DNA from: Echinococcus granulosus
Lineage: Eukaryota > Platyhelminthes > Cestoda > Cyclophyllidea > Taeniidae
Reading direction: 5' to 3'
Length of the DNA: 64,000 nt
NCBI RefSeq assembly: GCF_000524195.1
Contig: NW_020170397.1
Location: 776,045-840,044, forward strand
The translations under genes and the position numbers were made by a program. Shown here one piece after another: positions 30,712-43,775 of this stretch (within the stretch, counting starts at the first letter, position 1; every line of letters starts with the position of its first letter). Below the pieces are notes generated by a model. That model was not told the origin of the DNA and made no database searches. It saw only the letters and a program-made list of their open reading frames with translations.

Positions 30712-32961
30712 ATGGGCGTCGATTATTACAAGGTGCTAGGCCTTGAAAAAGGAGCTAGTGAAGAGGATATTAAAAAGGCCTACAGAAAAATGGCCCTGAA
30801 ATATCATCCTGACAAGAATAAATCACCAAATGCTGGTGAGAAGTTCAAACAGGTTGCCGAAGCCTACGAGGTACTTGTTTTTTCCATTTATAAATCTGTT
30901 TAGGTATTGAGTGATCCAAAGAAAAGGGAAATTTATGATGTGTATGGTGAAGAAGGCCTTAAAGGCGGTATTGGTGGTCCAAGTGGTCGATCTGAAGGCG
31001 CCACTTTCACCTTTACCAGTGATCCTCGTGAGACCTTCCGAGCATTCTTTGGCACGGACGATCCTTTCAGCACCTTCATGAGTTTTGGCACTGGTAATAG
31101 AGGCGCAGAATTCATGGATGTTGACAGTGATTTCCTTAACCGAGGTGCATTCAGTGTAGGTTGAATTCTTATTTAAACTAAACGTTTTTTTATTTGTGGT
31201 GAATAATTTGCTTGTAAGAAATACACCTGATGGAGGCCTAAATTACATATCAGGTGACTACTCATGACTTGAATGTTATGGTTTGCAAAGTCTACTGTTT
31301 TTGGTGTGGGTCTATACCTTCCATTGGTCGTTCTCTTTTGATGTGATATTAATTTGAAATTGTCTGCCCTAGGTAAGTAGTAATTAGTATATTTTATTTC
31401 AAGTCGTAGGCGGTTGTCATTCGCTGTTCTAGTGGACTTATAAAAAGTGCATGTGAAAGCCTACATTTGTTGCAATTTTCTTAGTCTTCCGTAAAAGTCT
31501 TCCAGTAGCTTTGTGTGACCGTTCAATGTGTCGCCCTTATGTTGTCCATATCATGTGATATAACCGCAGAATCCAAGTATTATTGGCAACCAACTGATCC
31601 CGTTGTAATTTACTCAGTTTAGCATGTCACTTGCCATTGTTCATGGCTTCGTCAGCCATGCAGAATACACCGCGTCTTCACGCAACCATGTGTAGACTTT
31701 TTTCTGTTTACGGATGCTGTTCAGAATGGCTTTAACCAGGATTTTTACAGTCAGACAAATTCGGCTACATCACGGGCCTCCGGTTAATCACGAGGGTATA
31801 AGCTTCGACATTGCTTCCACTTGCACTAATTTTTGTCATGCTTTGATATCAAAGAATGCTCCTGTCTTCTGCAGAAGCGAGCACGCTTCTCGGTGCACCT
31901 TGCTATCAGTTTTTAGATGGGTTCAGCAGTTTTACGCACTTTTATGTACGCTCATTCTTGGTTCCAGCGTTACTTTCTCTGGATAATCAACTAGAGTTTA
32001 CAGAACAGCTTTTCCGTCTGGCCTCCATTATCAGTTTGAATGGTGTTCTTTTCTTCGCTTTCTGTGTCCGAATTAATTTCACATCTTCTTTTGTGTTTTT
32101 GTTATTCTATTTCTGGTAAGGTCAGTTTCCCTAATTTTATGCATTTCTGCCTACTTTAACTATCAATTCAATTTAAGCAGCATTATTCTATTTCCGTGAC
32201 TGGTGTTGAGTTTCATAAGCCCCGAAGCAATGGTTCGATTGCATATATTTTGTTATCTACAGATTAAATAGGCTCGTTTCAACCGAGAATGCGCTTAACC
32301 ATTGGAATGTAGAAATGTTGATCATTGTGTATGTACGTGTTTGTGTGCTCTCGCTCAGGGTATATTTATGAACACGGGAGGCGGTGGTGCGTCGCGCACT
32401 CGACGAACCCAGGATCCGCCCATTCACCACGACCTGAGTGTGTCCCTAGAGGATGTGCTCTATGGCACTACTAAGAAGATGCGCATCACACGGCGACGTA
32501 TGGACGGCGGTACGGAGGAGAAAGTACTCACCATCGACGTGCGCAAGGGCTGGAAGGCGGGCACTCGCATCACCTTCCCTCGAGAGGGTGATGAGCGTCC
32601 CAACACTATCCCCGCCGATATCATTTTCACTGTTAAGGATCGCTCGCACAAGTACTTCAAGCGCGATGGCGCCGACGTCCGCTACACCGCTAAGATCGGT
32701 CTGCGCGACGCTCTTTGTGGCTGTCAGATTCAAGTGCCCACCATTGATGGAAGGAAGGTACCGTTGACGGTGGAGGACTGTGTCATCAAACCCGGTACTA
32801 CCCGTCGGGTGATCGGCCAGGGTTTGCCCTATCCCAAGGAGCCCAACCGTCGCGGTGACATAATTGTGGAATTCGATATTGTCTACCCGGATCGTATTTC
32901 GCCCTCGGACAGAGAGGCGTTGATGCGAATTTTACCGCCATACATGCAGCCAAACCTGTGA
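30712..32961 (+). CDS. DNAJB4: Hsp40 co-chaperone, DNAJB1/B4 type
   Basis: Type II J-protein that stimulates Hsp70 ATPase and delivers clients in the cytosol and nucleus. Exons 30712-30870, 30904-31155 and 32359-32961 join in phase 0 and give 337 residues, the normal length. The J domain (residues 1-70) begins [20 protein letters not shown] and keeps the HPD tripeptide in [10 protein letters not shown] Gly/Phe-type region follows. The two C-terminal beta-barrel domains include [67 protein letters not shown] and [13 protein letters not shown]. There is no zinc-finger (CxxCxGxG) region, which separates it from DNAJA. The first intron is only 33 nt. B1, B4 and B5 cannot be told apart here. Confidence 0.95.
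31156..32358. other. second intron of DNAJB gene (1.2 kb)
   Basis: The open frames inside it show no family resemblance and no consistent splice phase. No repeat copy was recognised. Confidence 0.5.
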
Positions 32962-33804
32962 AAATAGAAGTACTCACTCACTCACGTCACTCCTTTTTCA
33001 TTCTCTACCAAGCTTGTCCACTTCCTCTATGTGTTTGTACTGCATGTGCTTGACCACTTTCGTGCGGTTGCAACTACTGTTGATAAGGCTTTGTACTTAG
33101 CAACAAAATTATTTAATGCTGCTTCTAGTCTTGATTTTTTTCCCACGTGGGTATGCTCTCGTTCTTTTGTGCCACTATTCGTGTGCGTTACCAGTACCTC
33201 GGAGTGGTCTGATTTCATCTTTACAACTTAATGCTTCGGGGTTGCCAGTGCAGATGTTTTTCTCTACTTGATACTTGGTAAGAATAAGCGTAGTCAGCGA
33301 ATGTGGTGTGTTGCGGGGCGACATCGTGAGGGGGAACTGCCTGGAATTGGGTGGAGTGCGCCTGGGTTATTTTTGCTGCGAACTCGGTCAATGCGAGGCA
33401 GGCGTGAGTTGCCCTTGTGTAATGCTGACAGGATTGAACTGACACGATGCAGAAGGTATGGGAAAGAAGGGGCATAATTACTCGTTTTTCTTGAGGGAGG
33501 CGCCAATTCTTCCCCCTAATATGGCCATGAAATGGAAGCGATGGGTGCGCTCACAGATTAAGGTTTATTGGAACAGCCAGTGCGGTCTATTATTATTATA
33601 AATTGCACTCAAAATGTATGTTGCGTGGTTGACAGGCTCTCCGTCACTGGAGTGCACTTCGTGGAAGACACCACAAGTGTATGAACATACATCCTGCAGT
33701 AGCACAAGCAAGTACCTACACTGCTTAACAAAAGTATTGTTTCAAGGTTGCTGTAAAACATTGGTTGTTTAACTGTTTGTTTTGATGAAGAGCCACTTTT
33801 TACT
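32962..33804. other. spacer downstream of DNAJB
   Basis: It contains the DNAJB 3' UTR. No gene was recognised. Confidence 0.4.
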
Positions 33805-33952
33805 TGGCCACTGTACCACGCCGGGTAAGCTAGCTTTTGGGCCATGCCAACAGCCCAAATACATTTTATATGTTGAATGTATATATATATATATATGTTC
33901 TGCTTGAGTATTGTGTCTTCTTTTATCTTCAGGGAAGTCTTGGGGAGCTACA
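33805..33952 (-). repeat. solo terminal repeat with internal (AT)n tract
   Basis: The minus strand carries TTGTAGCTCCCCAAGACTTC, CCTGAAGATAAAAGAAGACA, CAATACTCAAGCAGAA, GGCATGGCCC and GTGGTACAGTGGC in family order. An AT dinucleotide tract (about 33881-33896) sits where the others have the GACGTGCAG block. Confidence 0.65.
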
Positions 33953-34881
33953 ATTACTCCTGTATATTCTTAAAATAATTGAAACATTTAAGGCTACGAC
34001 AAGAAGGTGGAGTAATAAATTAATGTTTTTAAGTGTACGCTTACGTGGCCGTTTTATTCCACCCTACGGCATAGCCTCTGCGCACTGATGATAGGCCCCC
34101 GGCTCTTCTGTACTTTAGGCATGTTCTTCCATTCCACATTGGATTACTGGGCTCTCGTGACGCTATGGCATCACTGTTACAAATCCCTAATTTGTAAGCA
34201 ACCCATTTTGGGATGTTACACCCTACGAGTGGCCAAAAATTGAATTATCTTAAATAGATTCGGGGTTTCGGTGACAAAACTTTTCTCGATGTCTTCTTGC
34301 GAGCATCCCTGTGTATTGTATATGGAGAAGAGGCTGTGCTTGTAGCACCTAGTTTTCACTAAGAAGTAAGATGCAACTGTTAGGATTCAGAATTATTGAT
34401 CGTTTTGGTGCTCGGGAAACTTGCACAGTGTATGACTTAAGGTATGACGTTGCCTAATATCATATTGGTCTTTTGCAATTTGGCAGTCGCCTGCTGAGAC
34501 TGATCGAGCAGACAGACGAATTTACGAAAAAGTGCGTGTTAATGGAAGAGGGAGCATTAAATATTCTTTCGTTTTATTCTTGGTGGTTGATTTAATGAAA
34601 GGATAAGCTCTATTTGTTCCTTTGTCTCTACAATAAACTAATTGGTAGTAGTCTACTGCCCCTTCAAAAATGTTCGTAAAACAAGCAGGTAGCATAGCTT
34701 TTTGGCTCTAAAATACCTCTTGCAAAACTACTTGAATTTGAAATACTTTAAAATCTCCGGTGAATGATAGTGATGATGCCTTGTGCGCTGATTGGTTTAC
34801 TTAAAGCCCGTTTGTGTGGGCTTCGCCAGCACTATTCAGTTCCTTGGGGCTAGGTGCCTGCAACGGAGGCGTCGACTAGCC
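33953..34881. other. upstream region of ENTPD gene
   Basis: No recognisable gene. The frame of the ENTPD first exon stays open back to about 34792 without an ATG (a stop precedes it), so either the ATG at 34882 is the start or an upstream exon exists. Confidence 0.4.
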
Positions 34882-37800
34882 ATGATTTCCGGCGTCTTTA
34901 CTTTTTTTCTTATTTGTACTTATAGTTATACGGTTGTGCTTCCTCTCAGCACTCTTTCAGATGCAACATTATCATCTCAGAGTCGTTATGCGATTGTCAT
35001 TGATGCCGGTAGCAGCGGCAGCCGTCTCTTTGTTTACTGCATTCCATTTCGCAATCGTGGTGATGGTGTCTTACCCCCTGTAACCTTATGCTTGGATGGT
35101 CAAGAGAACCCTCTAACGAAAAAGGTTACTCCAGGACTTTCATCCTTGGTGTCTAACCCCTCTTCTGCTCAATCTTATATCGCTAACTTACTTTCATTCG
35201 CGGCGCAAAACATCCCGAAAAATCACCATGTTATAACCCCTGTATACATCCTCGCTACAGCCGGAATGCGACTTCTAACCAATAGGTTAGTCTCCAATCT
35301 CTGATTTCAGTCTCTTACTTAGTCAACAAGATGCCATTTGGAGCACGGTTCGAAAGACAGTAAAAAGTGAATTTGATTTCAAGTTTGATGATTCTTGGGC
35401 TCAAACTGTTTCCGGCTATTCTGAAGCGTTATTTGGATGGATAACTGTAAATTACCTACTTGGAAACTTTGTCGGTATGTAACCGGAAGTTTTCTCTTTC
35501 TGTCTTTGGTTCCTTCCTTTAACTCTGTTTATAAAACTCAATCCTATATTGTTTATTTTGCTCTGTACCATCAAATGTCCCTAGACTAAGAGTTTATCAT
35601 CCTCTATGAATTCTCTACTGGCAGCCAGTTTCTTCACTTATTCCACCTTCCAATAGTGTCAAACGGTTGTCTCCAGATTTAGTACTAGTCTTTGTTCCCC
35701 CGCCATCGAATTAGAAATGCTAGCTCTGTCATTGGTACGTTTGTGCCACGTCCATAGAAGGAGTGCGTCACTTACTAAATTTTGAATGAATGCAAACGAC
35801 ACTCTCAGGTTTGTACAAAAATTAATCGCGATGTTCTTTCTTGGCACCAGACTCTCCCCTTCAGACCGTGGGTATGCTAGACATGGGCGGGGCGAGCATG
35901 CAAATCGCCTATGAGGTGCCTTCGGAGATGCATCCGCCCGAGGACTTCATCCTCCCTTTCACCATCGGTAGTAAACACACCTACAATGTCTACGTTATGA
36001 CCTTCCTCGGCTATGGCACTCATACCACCAAAAGTCGGTAAGGTTGCTCTTCTCACCAAAACCGTGTCAAAAATCTGCCATCATTACATTGGAATGTTTT
36101 GTCTTCGACCATCTCCGCGTATATTTCAAATACTTTTAAAATTTTACCAAGTACAATGCCTTCACTGGCCTCTTTGGCATCTTGTGTCTGTTCTTTTGCT
36201 TTAAATTTTATTCGGACAATATTGTGACCATTATGTTGCTTTGATAATTGCTCACTTGTTTCACATCCTTCATGTACAATGGTTCAAAGAAACTGTTGTG
36301 ACCCAGCGTTGATTGCTTGTGAATTTTTACTACGGTAGTAAAGCTACTCTACATTGCCAGTTTTTAGTGGGGAAGGAAGTCTGCTTTTTAGGCATCACGG
36401 GTTTTCCTGTTCTACCTATAGCAATTCAGGTTTCATACTTACCCTCTTCGTTTACTTAATGCTTGCCTTTAATATGGATCAAATGCCCTGTTGTGAGGAG
36501 AATTCTTGCTTTGTGAAAGCCCTTGGATCAATTTCATTGGGTTATTCCTGGTACTTTGAGTCGTACTAGTTGGTTGTTAATTTAGCAAATCTTGAAGGTA
36601 CCGTGGTAAACTTTACTCTGCAAAATTGCTGAGTTTTTTCCCAGTACGTGGTTAAAAATGCTTTGTACGTTTTATTCATTTGCCAGGTACAAGTCTTCCC
36701 TTCTGCACAACGCCATTGAATATTCACAATACTCAAGCCTCTTAAAATTGCGTTATCGACCTTCAACAGGCTACATCAAGCCACCAAAACTCGCTAATCT
36801 CACTCTCCAGTTGCATTACACCACAAGCGGACAAGAAAAATTCATCTTCATGGTTGGTGGCATACATTACTTCAATTTTGTTCTAGATCCGCCGGCTTTT
36901 GCTGATGCCTTTCTCTCATTCGCGCAGGATCCCTGTCTTCAACCGGGTCTGGAAGACACCTTAAATCCACGAGACTTAAGCCTCTCAAGGACCCTTTTAA
37001 CCACGGAAAATTCCTCCTCCCATACTGTCACTTTTCTTGGTACTGGAGATCTCTCACTATGCATTGCCTATCAGAAGGCTTTGCTGCAGAGGCATAAGCC
37101 CTGTCGTCTGGACCCCTGCTCCATGAACGGCATCCACCAACCCCCAGTGGACTTTGAGGGCACTCGGTTCTACGCTATGTCGGAGTACTGGTATACCTCC
37201 TCCGACCTGGACACTGCTCTCTCGGAGCCTTATAGTTTTGACACCTTCAATGCCTCCGCNNNNNNNNNNNNNNNNNNNNNNNNNNNNNNNNNNNNNNNNN
37301 NNNNNNNNNNNNNNNNNNNNNNNNNNNNNNNNNNNNNNNNNNNNNNNNNNNNNNNNNNNCGGAGTGCTATATTACTCCAATTTCAGGTCTTCTGTTTTAA
37401 GAGAAGTGTATTTGCTTTCGTGACGCAGTACATTTGACAAACCAATTTTCTGAGGAAATGGCTGATCTTTGGGTAGATGGTGAATTCTGCGTCTAGTACT
37501 AAGAACATATTATAATTGCACTACCTGTGCACTGTTTTATCACGAGCTAAAAAAATGGGGTATATGTTCTAAATAACGCTTGAAATTGTGAGGTAAATAA
37601 ACAGCAGCTAATGCAATCTAGAATAAGGTTTCAAGTTAATTCACTTTCCGGAGGCAGTCTAAGGGTGCATTTCCCTTTAGATAACCCAGTCCATAATTCT
37701 CTTTTAGAATCATTCTTGTAATTTGTGAATGAAGTGAATTCGGCCCCCAGATTGGTGTGTTCGCTTTTTCTTACCTTTATTTTACTTGATCTGAATGGTA

Positions 37801-40800
37801 ACTTCCATCTGGAATGCGCTCATGCCGCCCATATCGGATAATGGAGCGACAAATATTTGGTCAAAATTTCACCGGCTATTTATTGAAAAGTTTTTCCATG
37901 AATAATTCACTGTTTAGGAATTTTGCTGTCCTAGGTTTTACTGTCAGGTGAATTTTTCTTCCCACAAGGGTGTTTACTTCGCTTTAGTTTGCAATTTTGT
38001 CTTTATTAACGTTTTCTGTTGGTGTTTTCTACTCATATGGTCTATAGCTCAGCAAAAGCAGGTGTGCTGGGTGGAAATTTTATCGTCAGGATCTGAAGCA
38101 ATTCGATATCACAATTTCCTCACATGTTAGCACAATTGCCTTTTATTACCATTTTGTAAAGCATCAACTTCTCCCTCCCTCTCCATCCCTCGTTGCCTAA
38201 GGCTCACTACCACTGGTACCACGTGTTTTCTGTCTCGTAAACAAGCTAAGGAAGCACGACCTTGAAACGGTTTACAGAGGAGTAGTCATAGTCTGAAAAC
38301 TGGAGGAGAAGGAATGAAATCCAACCCGAGAGCTGTTACCTCCTGGTTCGCCACATCCGACACATGGTTTTCTGTTCTTCGCTCTTGGAAAAGCATTCCT
38401 TGTGTATGGTCGCTTCTAAACTACACTCCTTCCTCGTAGGTTGTGTGCAAGACGCCGTGGTATCAATCTCTCCTTCGCTATCAAGCAAAAAATGTTCAAT
38501 CTTCGGCCATCTTTAATAAACAGTAAGTTTAGAAATTTGTAATTTTCCAACTTAACAGCTTCATTGACCACACTAATATCACTGGAGTTCTGGTTATAGC
38601 AATTGTCCAAAAATCCGCAGCCACCCGAAAAGAGGCTCATCATAAAAATGCTTCATAGATGCTCGATTTGATCGTGAAATTGTTTTGTAACAAATCTTAT
38701 GTCACCGGGACAGCATCCAATTCATGATGATACGGTTTGTCTCTCGTCCAACTTTTAACTCCTTGAGGTGCTCTCTTGGTTGGCATCTGAAAATAATAAC
38801 ACCCCATGCGGTCATGGGCTTGTCAAAACGGGAAGCCACATCAAAACGCAACCATGGGTTTTGGGCAATAGTAAACCAGCCTTCTGTGTGATCCCCACTT
38901 TACTTTATACTACCTTCTCTGCCCTTCTAGCTGTCTCCAAATCTGACAGCGCCACGAGGTTGGGGGTGGTGACTTCTTTTGTTCCGTTCTAGATATCTTT
39001 TTTCTCTCACAGCTAATAACCTACATCTGTATTCTACCGGCAAATTGTTAAGTTGTTGCCGCAAGATTTACTTAGCCAGTTTATTTGCCTCACCGACGTT
39101 ATTCCCAACTAGTCCAATCTTTCAGTAGTAGCAATTCCAAGCATTACAGCTACTTGGCATCTAGTCCGAGATAGGTGTACTCACTTCCACTGTTCACTAC
39201 TTTCATAGGTCTCTTTATTACTGCAAAAGGTCGAAGCATGTGAGAGACCCGAACTGAGATTCAATCATCATTCATTGGTCATGCCTTCACCTCACCCAAC
39301 ACTTCGTTAATACTCTGAGATGTTTCGTTTGTGTGTTCCTCTCCCAATGTGGGAATTGTATTCCGAAAAAACGTGGCAGCAATTTTTGACTCGGTTACAG
39401 ATGGCAACATAGCCACGTAACAACTATAGATTGGGAGTAGCCGAGGCGATATCTTAAATGTAGGCCAGTAGATCCCACCCACAACTTGTCCATGTCTTTG
39501 GTTATGCAATATGTAACGTGAGTGCGATACTTAAGAGCGTTTTTATCATACGAACTTGTAGAGCGCTTTGCTTTCCCGGCAATGGCCTCTCCTATAGAAA
39601 CAGGTAATCTTAGCATGAAATTGCCTTCCTCTCTCCTTAGGGCCGTTTGTTTCAAGGCTTCGTGGATCATTAACGTTTTGCACTCGGGTTTTGGATTCCC
39701 TCGAACCTACACCAACCTCCATCCCATTGACAAGCTCTCCGGCATTGAGGTGCAATGGAGTCTGGGTGCCTTTATCTACTACATGCAATTGTAAGCCTCT
39801 GCTCTTTTGCAAGCTCAATTGAGCGCTTATCTACGTCTAACCCCTTGTCATTCGACTCTTGCCAAACTAGGCATCAACACAATACTGTGAAGCTTTATTT
39901 GTTTACCAATCCCTATGTGAAGGGCGTCGTTTTTGGTCACCTTGCTTGTTGTTGTCCATCGTCAAATACACCATGTACCATGCTAATAAGTTCATTTAAA
40001 GTCTGTAGCTTCTATCCATTCACATTAGCTAAGCCATGCGTGATTGTTTTAACACTTTTGTCTACGCTGCTGAATACTCTGTGTGTCTGGTTAAGTCCCT
40101 CCTTCGCATTCCCTCTCTGTAATCGACGAACGCCCGGAATGGCGATAGGTCAACATGTCGCGACCTGCAGGATCGACTGGCTGCTGTTCTTCATTCCATG
40201 TGTATATTCGCACACTCGTATGTGGGTAATGCCCAGCACCTTACTCGCATAAACAAGTGTCTTAATGGCCTTTTAACTTGATCGTAGTCAGGGGGGAGGA
40301 GGGGATTAATGCTGTGCAGGTGCTGTCCGTTTATTGAGCAAACACAATACTAACCTATAGTAAACCTTAGATACCATCTCCGACTCCGATCGCTTGAGTG
40401 GATAATTTCATCCCTAGATCTCTTTATCTAGATTTTGAGTGCCATTCATGGAGTCGGTGGTGGCATCCCTTTGCCGACCTGCTACTTGTAGTGACCGCGT
40501 CGTTCGCTCATATACTTCCCTCCTCTGCCCTCCAGTTTGATGATCCGGTACGACTCGAACATCGTCCCCTAGTTGTTGCACTTAATAGCTCCTTCCGCAC
40601 ATGTGATGCCATGCCTACAGTAAATAACACTTCTGAAACTGTTTCCTGCACTTCTTTTGGCTTTATTTTAGACCTATTGCCATGCGACTCTATTTTTCAT
40701 CCACAGTTAGCGTCACTTTTTCCCCTTTTTTGAAAGTTGGGATTGGGAATACTTACTGCAATACTAGGTGGCACATGCTCAATTGCAACTCCTTGCAGCC

Positions 40801-41243
40801 CTGAGTTCAAGCGCCTGCTGGCCGAAGAGCCCAGTTATCCGGTGGTGGGGTTTACGCATCGTCAGACTGCTGCGCTCTTGCTCCTCCTCTTCATCTTCAC
40901 GTGTCTTTCAATCTACATCTACTACATCTGCTGTCGAAAGCAGCTCCAAAGATTTGGCTTCGTTGGGAGTCACAGCCCCCCTTGCTGCGCCGCTCCTCTC
41001 CTTCTGCCCTTCAAGCAGCTTTGGCGCTCGCCTAAGCTAGCCAACAATGGCGTTGTTCTCGGAGGTGTTGGAAGCGGCGGCAGCGTTGGTGGAGGAGGCA
41101 AAAGAATCCCCTCTGGCAACTACCACTACTCGAAGATCTCCTCTCCCAGTCTACATGTGAACTTCCGTTCCTCAAACTCCCTTCCCTCATTCGAAAATTT
41201 CCAGGACAGCAGGGTCGTCCCCCTGGTAAACGGTACTGTTTGA
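34882..41243 (+). CDS. ENTPD4: ectonucleoside triphosphate diphosphohydrolase, ENTPD4/7 type; one junction lost in an assembly gap
   Basis: It hydrolyses nucleoside tri- and diphosphates, in this subfamily mainly in Golgi or endosomal lumen, and UDP in particular. Exons: 34882-35285, 35323-35474, 35851-36037, 36687-37259 (runs into the gap), 38440-38522, 39641-39790, 40799-41243 (TGA). Apyrase regions: ACR1 DAGSSGSRLFVY; ACR2 ATAGMRLL; ACR3 SGYSEALFGWITVNYLLGNF with the catalytic Glu; ACR4 GMLDMGGASMQIAYEV; ACR5 FYAMSEYWY. YLDPC-like LDPCSMNGIHQPP, CFKASWIINVLHSGFGFP and EVQWSLGAFIYY match ENTPD4/7 closely. An N-terminal (about residues 1-20) and a C-terminal (TAALLLLLFIFTCLSIYIYY) membrane segment give the usual two-anchor topology with a short Gly/Ser-rich cytosolic tail. 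Start: first ATG before the membrane segment; an upstream exon is possible. The donor after 37259 lies in the gap. Confidence 0.92.
37260..37359. other. 100-N assembly gap inside the ENTPD gene
   Basis: Exactly 100 N follow the coding sequence ending FDTFNAS. The missing sequence includes the exon end and splice donor before the exon that starts at 38440 (VVCKTPWYQ). Confidence 0.97.
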
Positions 41244-41381
41244 AGGAGTGCATAACTGTCGCGTACATACTTGTGTATTCCTTAATCTTGGAGACATGAT
41301 GCGCCTACCTTGTTATTTTTGGCATATAGAGCCAATTAATTATTATCTAACGTCTTTGTATGAAGAAACTGATATGCCGGG

Positions 41382-41387
41382 AATAAA
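41382..41387 (+). other. candidate polyadenylation signal AATAAA for ENTPD
   Basis: It lies 139 nt after the stop codon at 41241-41243. No transcript evidence is visible. Confidence 0.3.
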
Positions 41388-42706
41388 CAAAGCAGCTAGG
41401 TGGAACGTAGGATTGCCTATGGGATATGCTGACATCAAAAGCACACATTTACCGCTCCAAATACATGCACGGTTCCTCCCGTAGTCACATGTCGTGTGTC
41501 CACGACGTAAACCCAGCTTCAAACCCCCATAACGGCAGCAGTATGCTGATTTTATGGGGGTTTTGTGATTTCTGAGGTTGGTGACGTTGAGGTTCATAAC
41601 GCTAGTTGTTTTTTTTCACCGTCAGGTTTCTTTACAATCAGATTAAGAGAACCAATTAAACACGATAGTTACCCTGCTTAGAAAGAAAGTTTTAGTTATC
41701 CTACGAATCTGGCCTTGATCATGTTATGTGTGGAGGCTCACACGTCCAATGTCTGCAACCGTAGTAGGAAGTACAGGATATTGCAGCAATCCCATCGTTA
41801 CAGTAAAGAAATTTGAGACGGAGATGGACCAAAGGAAATGCTATTTCTTAATTGCGTCGAGGTTGATCAGCAGAAGCTCAGTTGCAACTAGCCGACTAAA
41901 CTAACAAAGGCTTTGTTTCATATTTGTGAGCACTAGTGTTTAAGATCGTCGTCTTCATGTTGCTAATCGCTCAAGTTCCCTCAACTCGTTTTAATTCGGA
42001 CTTCTACGAATATGCCAAACTCCACTCTGAGTCGCCCATGGAGAGGTGTATTTTGGTATTATAAATGTGAACTAACCCCTAAGTGGCGTTGCTAAAACGG
42101 ACGGAAGTTGTAGTAGTCTGGAGCTGATTCCACGTTTACTTGCAACCTAACACATCAAGAGTACCTTCGACTAAAGCATCGCTTACCCACAGTATCCAGG
42201 CCTTCAATTCAGTTTATTTCAGATAGTTAAAATTGTGTAAAACTTACTGTAAGAGAACTTATGAGTGGATTTTGCTTGAAAAGTAACGCATTGAAGGTGT
42301 CTCCGATACCTGCGTACCGATCGCTGAGCTTAAGGCTTACGGTTTTATACTTTACGAATTTCCATGTGGTTATCATTACCTCTCTTTAGTTGACGATAAC
42401 ATTTAATTTCTGGTAAATGTTGCAAAACGCCTCTGTAGCGCTCCAAATAGGGTATTCCTGATTTTAAGTAAAATAATTTGTCAAGTTTGACCACATTTGT
42501 AAAAACGGTCTATCAAAACAGCTTCAGTAAATGCACATGTACAACTGTACCTGTAATAATGATAATGTAGTGATTTGATGGTTTGTTCAACTCTGCGTTT
42601 GACTACACGAGCAATTGGGTCCCCGTCTATTGTGCTTTTACAAGGCGACATGGCCTTCTGGCCATCCCGGTAGCCTCGCAGTCCTTTTGTATGCTAGTGA
42701 TGCAGT
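41388..42706. other. intergenic stretch downstream of ENTPD
   Basis: It contains the perfect inverted repeat at 41521-41563, listed separately, and otherwise no recognisable gene or RNA. Confidence 0.4.
41521..41563. repeat. perfect 12-bp inverted repeat with nested hairpin
   Basis: AAACCCCCATAA (41521-41532) pairs exactly with TTATGGGGGTTT (41552-41563). The 19-nt loop itself contains CAGCA-GTA-TGCTG, a second 5-bp stem. It lies about 280 nt after the ENTPD stop. It could be a cruciform, a transcript 3' structure or a mobile-element remnant. Confidence 0.8.
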
Positions 42707-43775
42707 TGTAGCGTCCTGATACTGCCCTGGACAAGAAAGAAGACGCAGTACGTGTTTTAGACCTACAGAAGGGCTTGAAGACTATTGGTGTAGCCTGGAG
42801 GTCAGGCTGTCCGGCTAAGGTACGATAGCGGAGCCCCTAAGTAGCCCGTTACCGAAATTGAAGGTTAAACAGTTAAAGCATTACATACCCTCTCATCTCT
42901 TTTGAGCATTGTCCTCGGTGCTCTCCTTGACCAACTACCAAGTCAGCCATCACAGCGCAATCAATGCTGTAACAACAATACCCACCACTAAACCAACTGC
43001 AACAGTTATCAAATGTTCATGCAGGTGAGGAGATGTCTGGCTGTCATGTTACTAATCCTTCTTAGGAATTCTGCATTATCTGGCTTTTCAGCCTGTATGG
43101 GAACTTCATTGGGAGGCGGAGAATGTACTGACCATCACGCGTGTTCATCGCCAGTCCTGGAAACACCGGCCCAAAAGGCGAGTTACATAATTAAGTACAA
43201 AGTTTAATATTGTTCTGCAGGGGCTATGCTTCGCGTCTTCCCCTCCTTGCCACCCTGGTCTCATCAGTGCTGCCCAACCCTATCCATCTGGATTCTATCC
43301 AGCAAGTAGGGCAGTGGAGGTATCGCGAGTTCACGTAAATGATATCTTCATGGAGAAACAGTAGATTGCTCCGCAGCGAACTTTTCTAGATGGATCTCGG
43401 TTGTGGCTACTGTAGCTCCAGTTGTTTTCAGTCCTGCTGATCACAAGGCTGGAATATTCGCTGAAGGTGGACATCATTTTCAGCGTAATTGTTGGAGGTC
43501 ATCACAGATTCTGTCATCTATCTGATAGGCAGTTCTTCGGTCACGCTAAAGTTTATCACCTAGCGGTAAAAAACAGGATGGTTGTTCTCTAGGATAAGGT
43601 TTGCTTTTAGCTGTCACCAATGTAACGCCCCGAGACTTCCCCAGAGACGACAGAGTGGATAATAATCAGGCAGAATATGTGTTGCCTAAGCATGGTATGG
43701 CCCGGGGGAACAATTTTGGAGTGCCTAAGGGGTTTGCTACCAAAAGTAAGAGTTAAACAAAGAATTGTTTTACTA
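42707..43775 (+). mobile_element. miniature LTR-like element, complete copy C
   Basis: The left terminal repeat 42707-42885 starts TGTAGCGTCCTGATACTGCC and ends AAAGCATTACA. The right repeat starts TGTAACGCCCCGAGACTTCC at 43621 and fades out at about 43775. Between them lies the shared internal domain (CTCTTTTGAGCATTGTC, AGCCATCACAGCG, CTGCCCAACCCTATCCATCT, TCGGTCACGCTAAAG). No reverse transcriptase, integrase or gag frame fits in it. This is a non-autonomous, TRIM-like structure. Confidence 0.75.

Noticed and set aside
39755..40252. 165-codon plus-strand frame downstream of an ENTPD exon
   Set aside because: It is out of frame with the ENTPD exon at 39641-39790 and continues into intron. 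No family resemblance and no splice-phase support.
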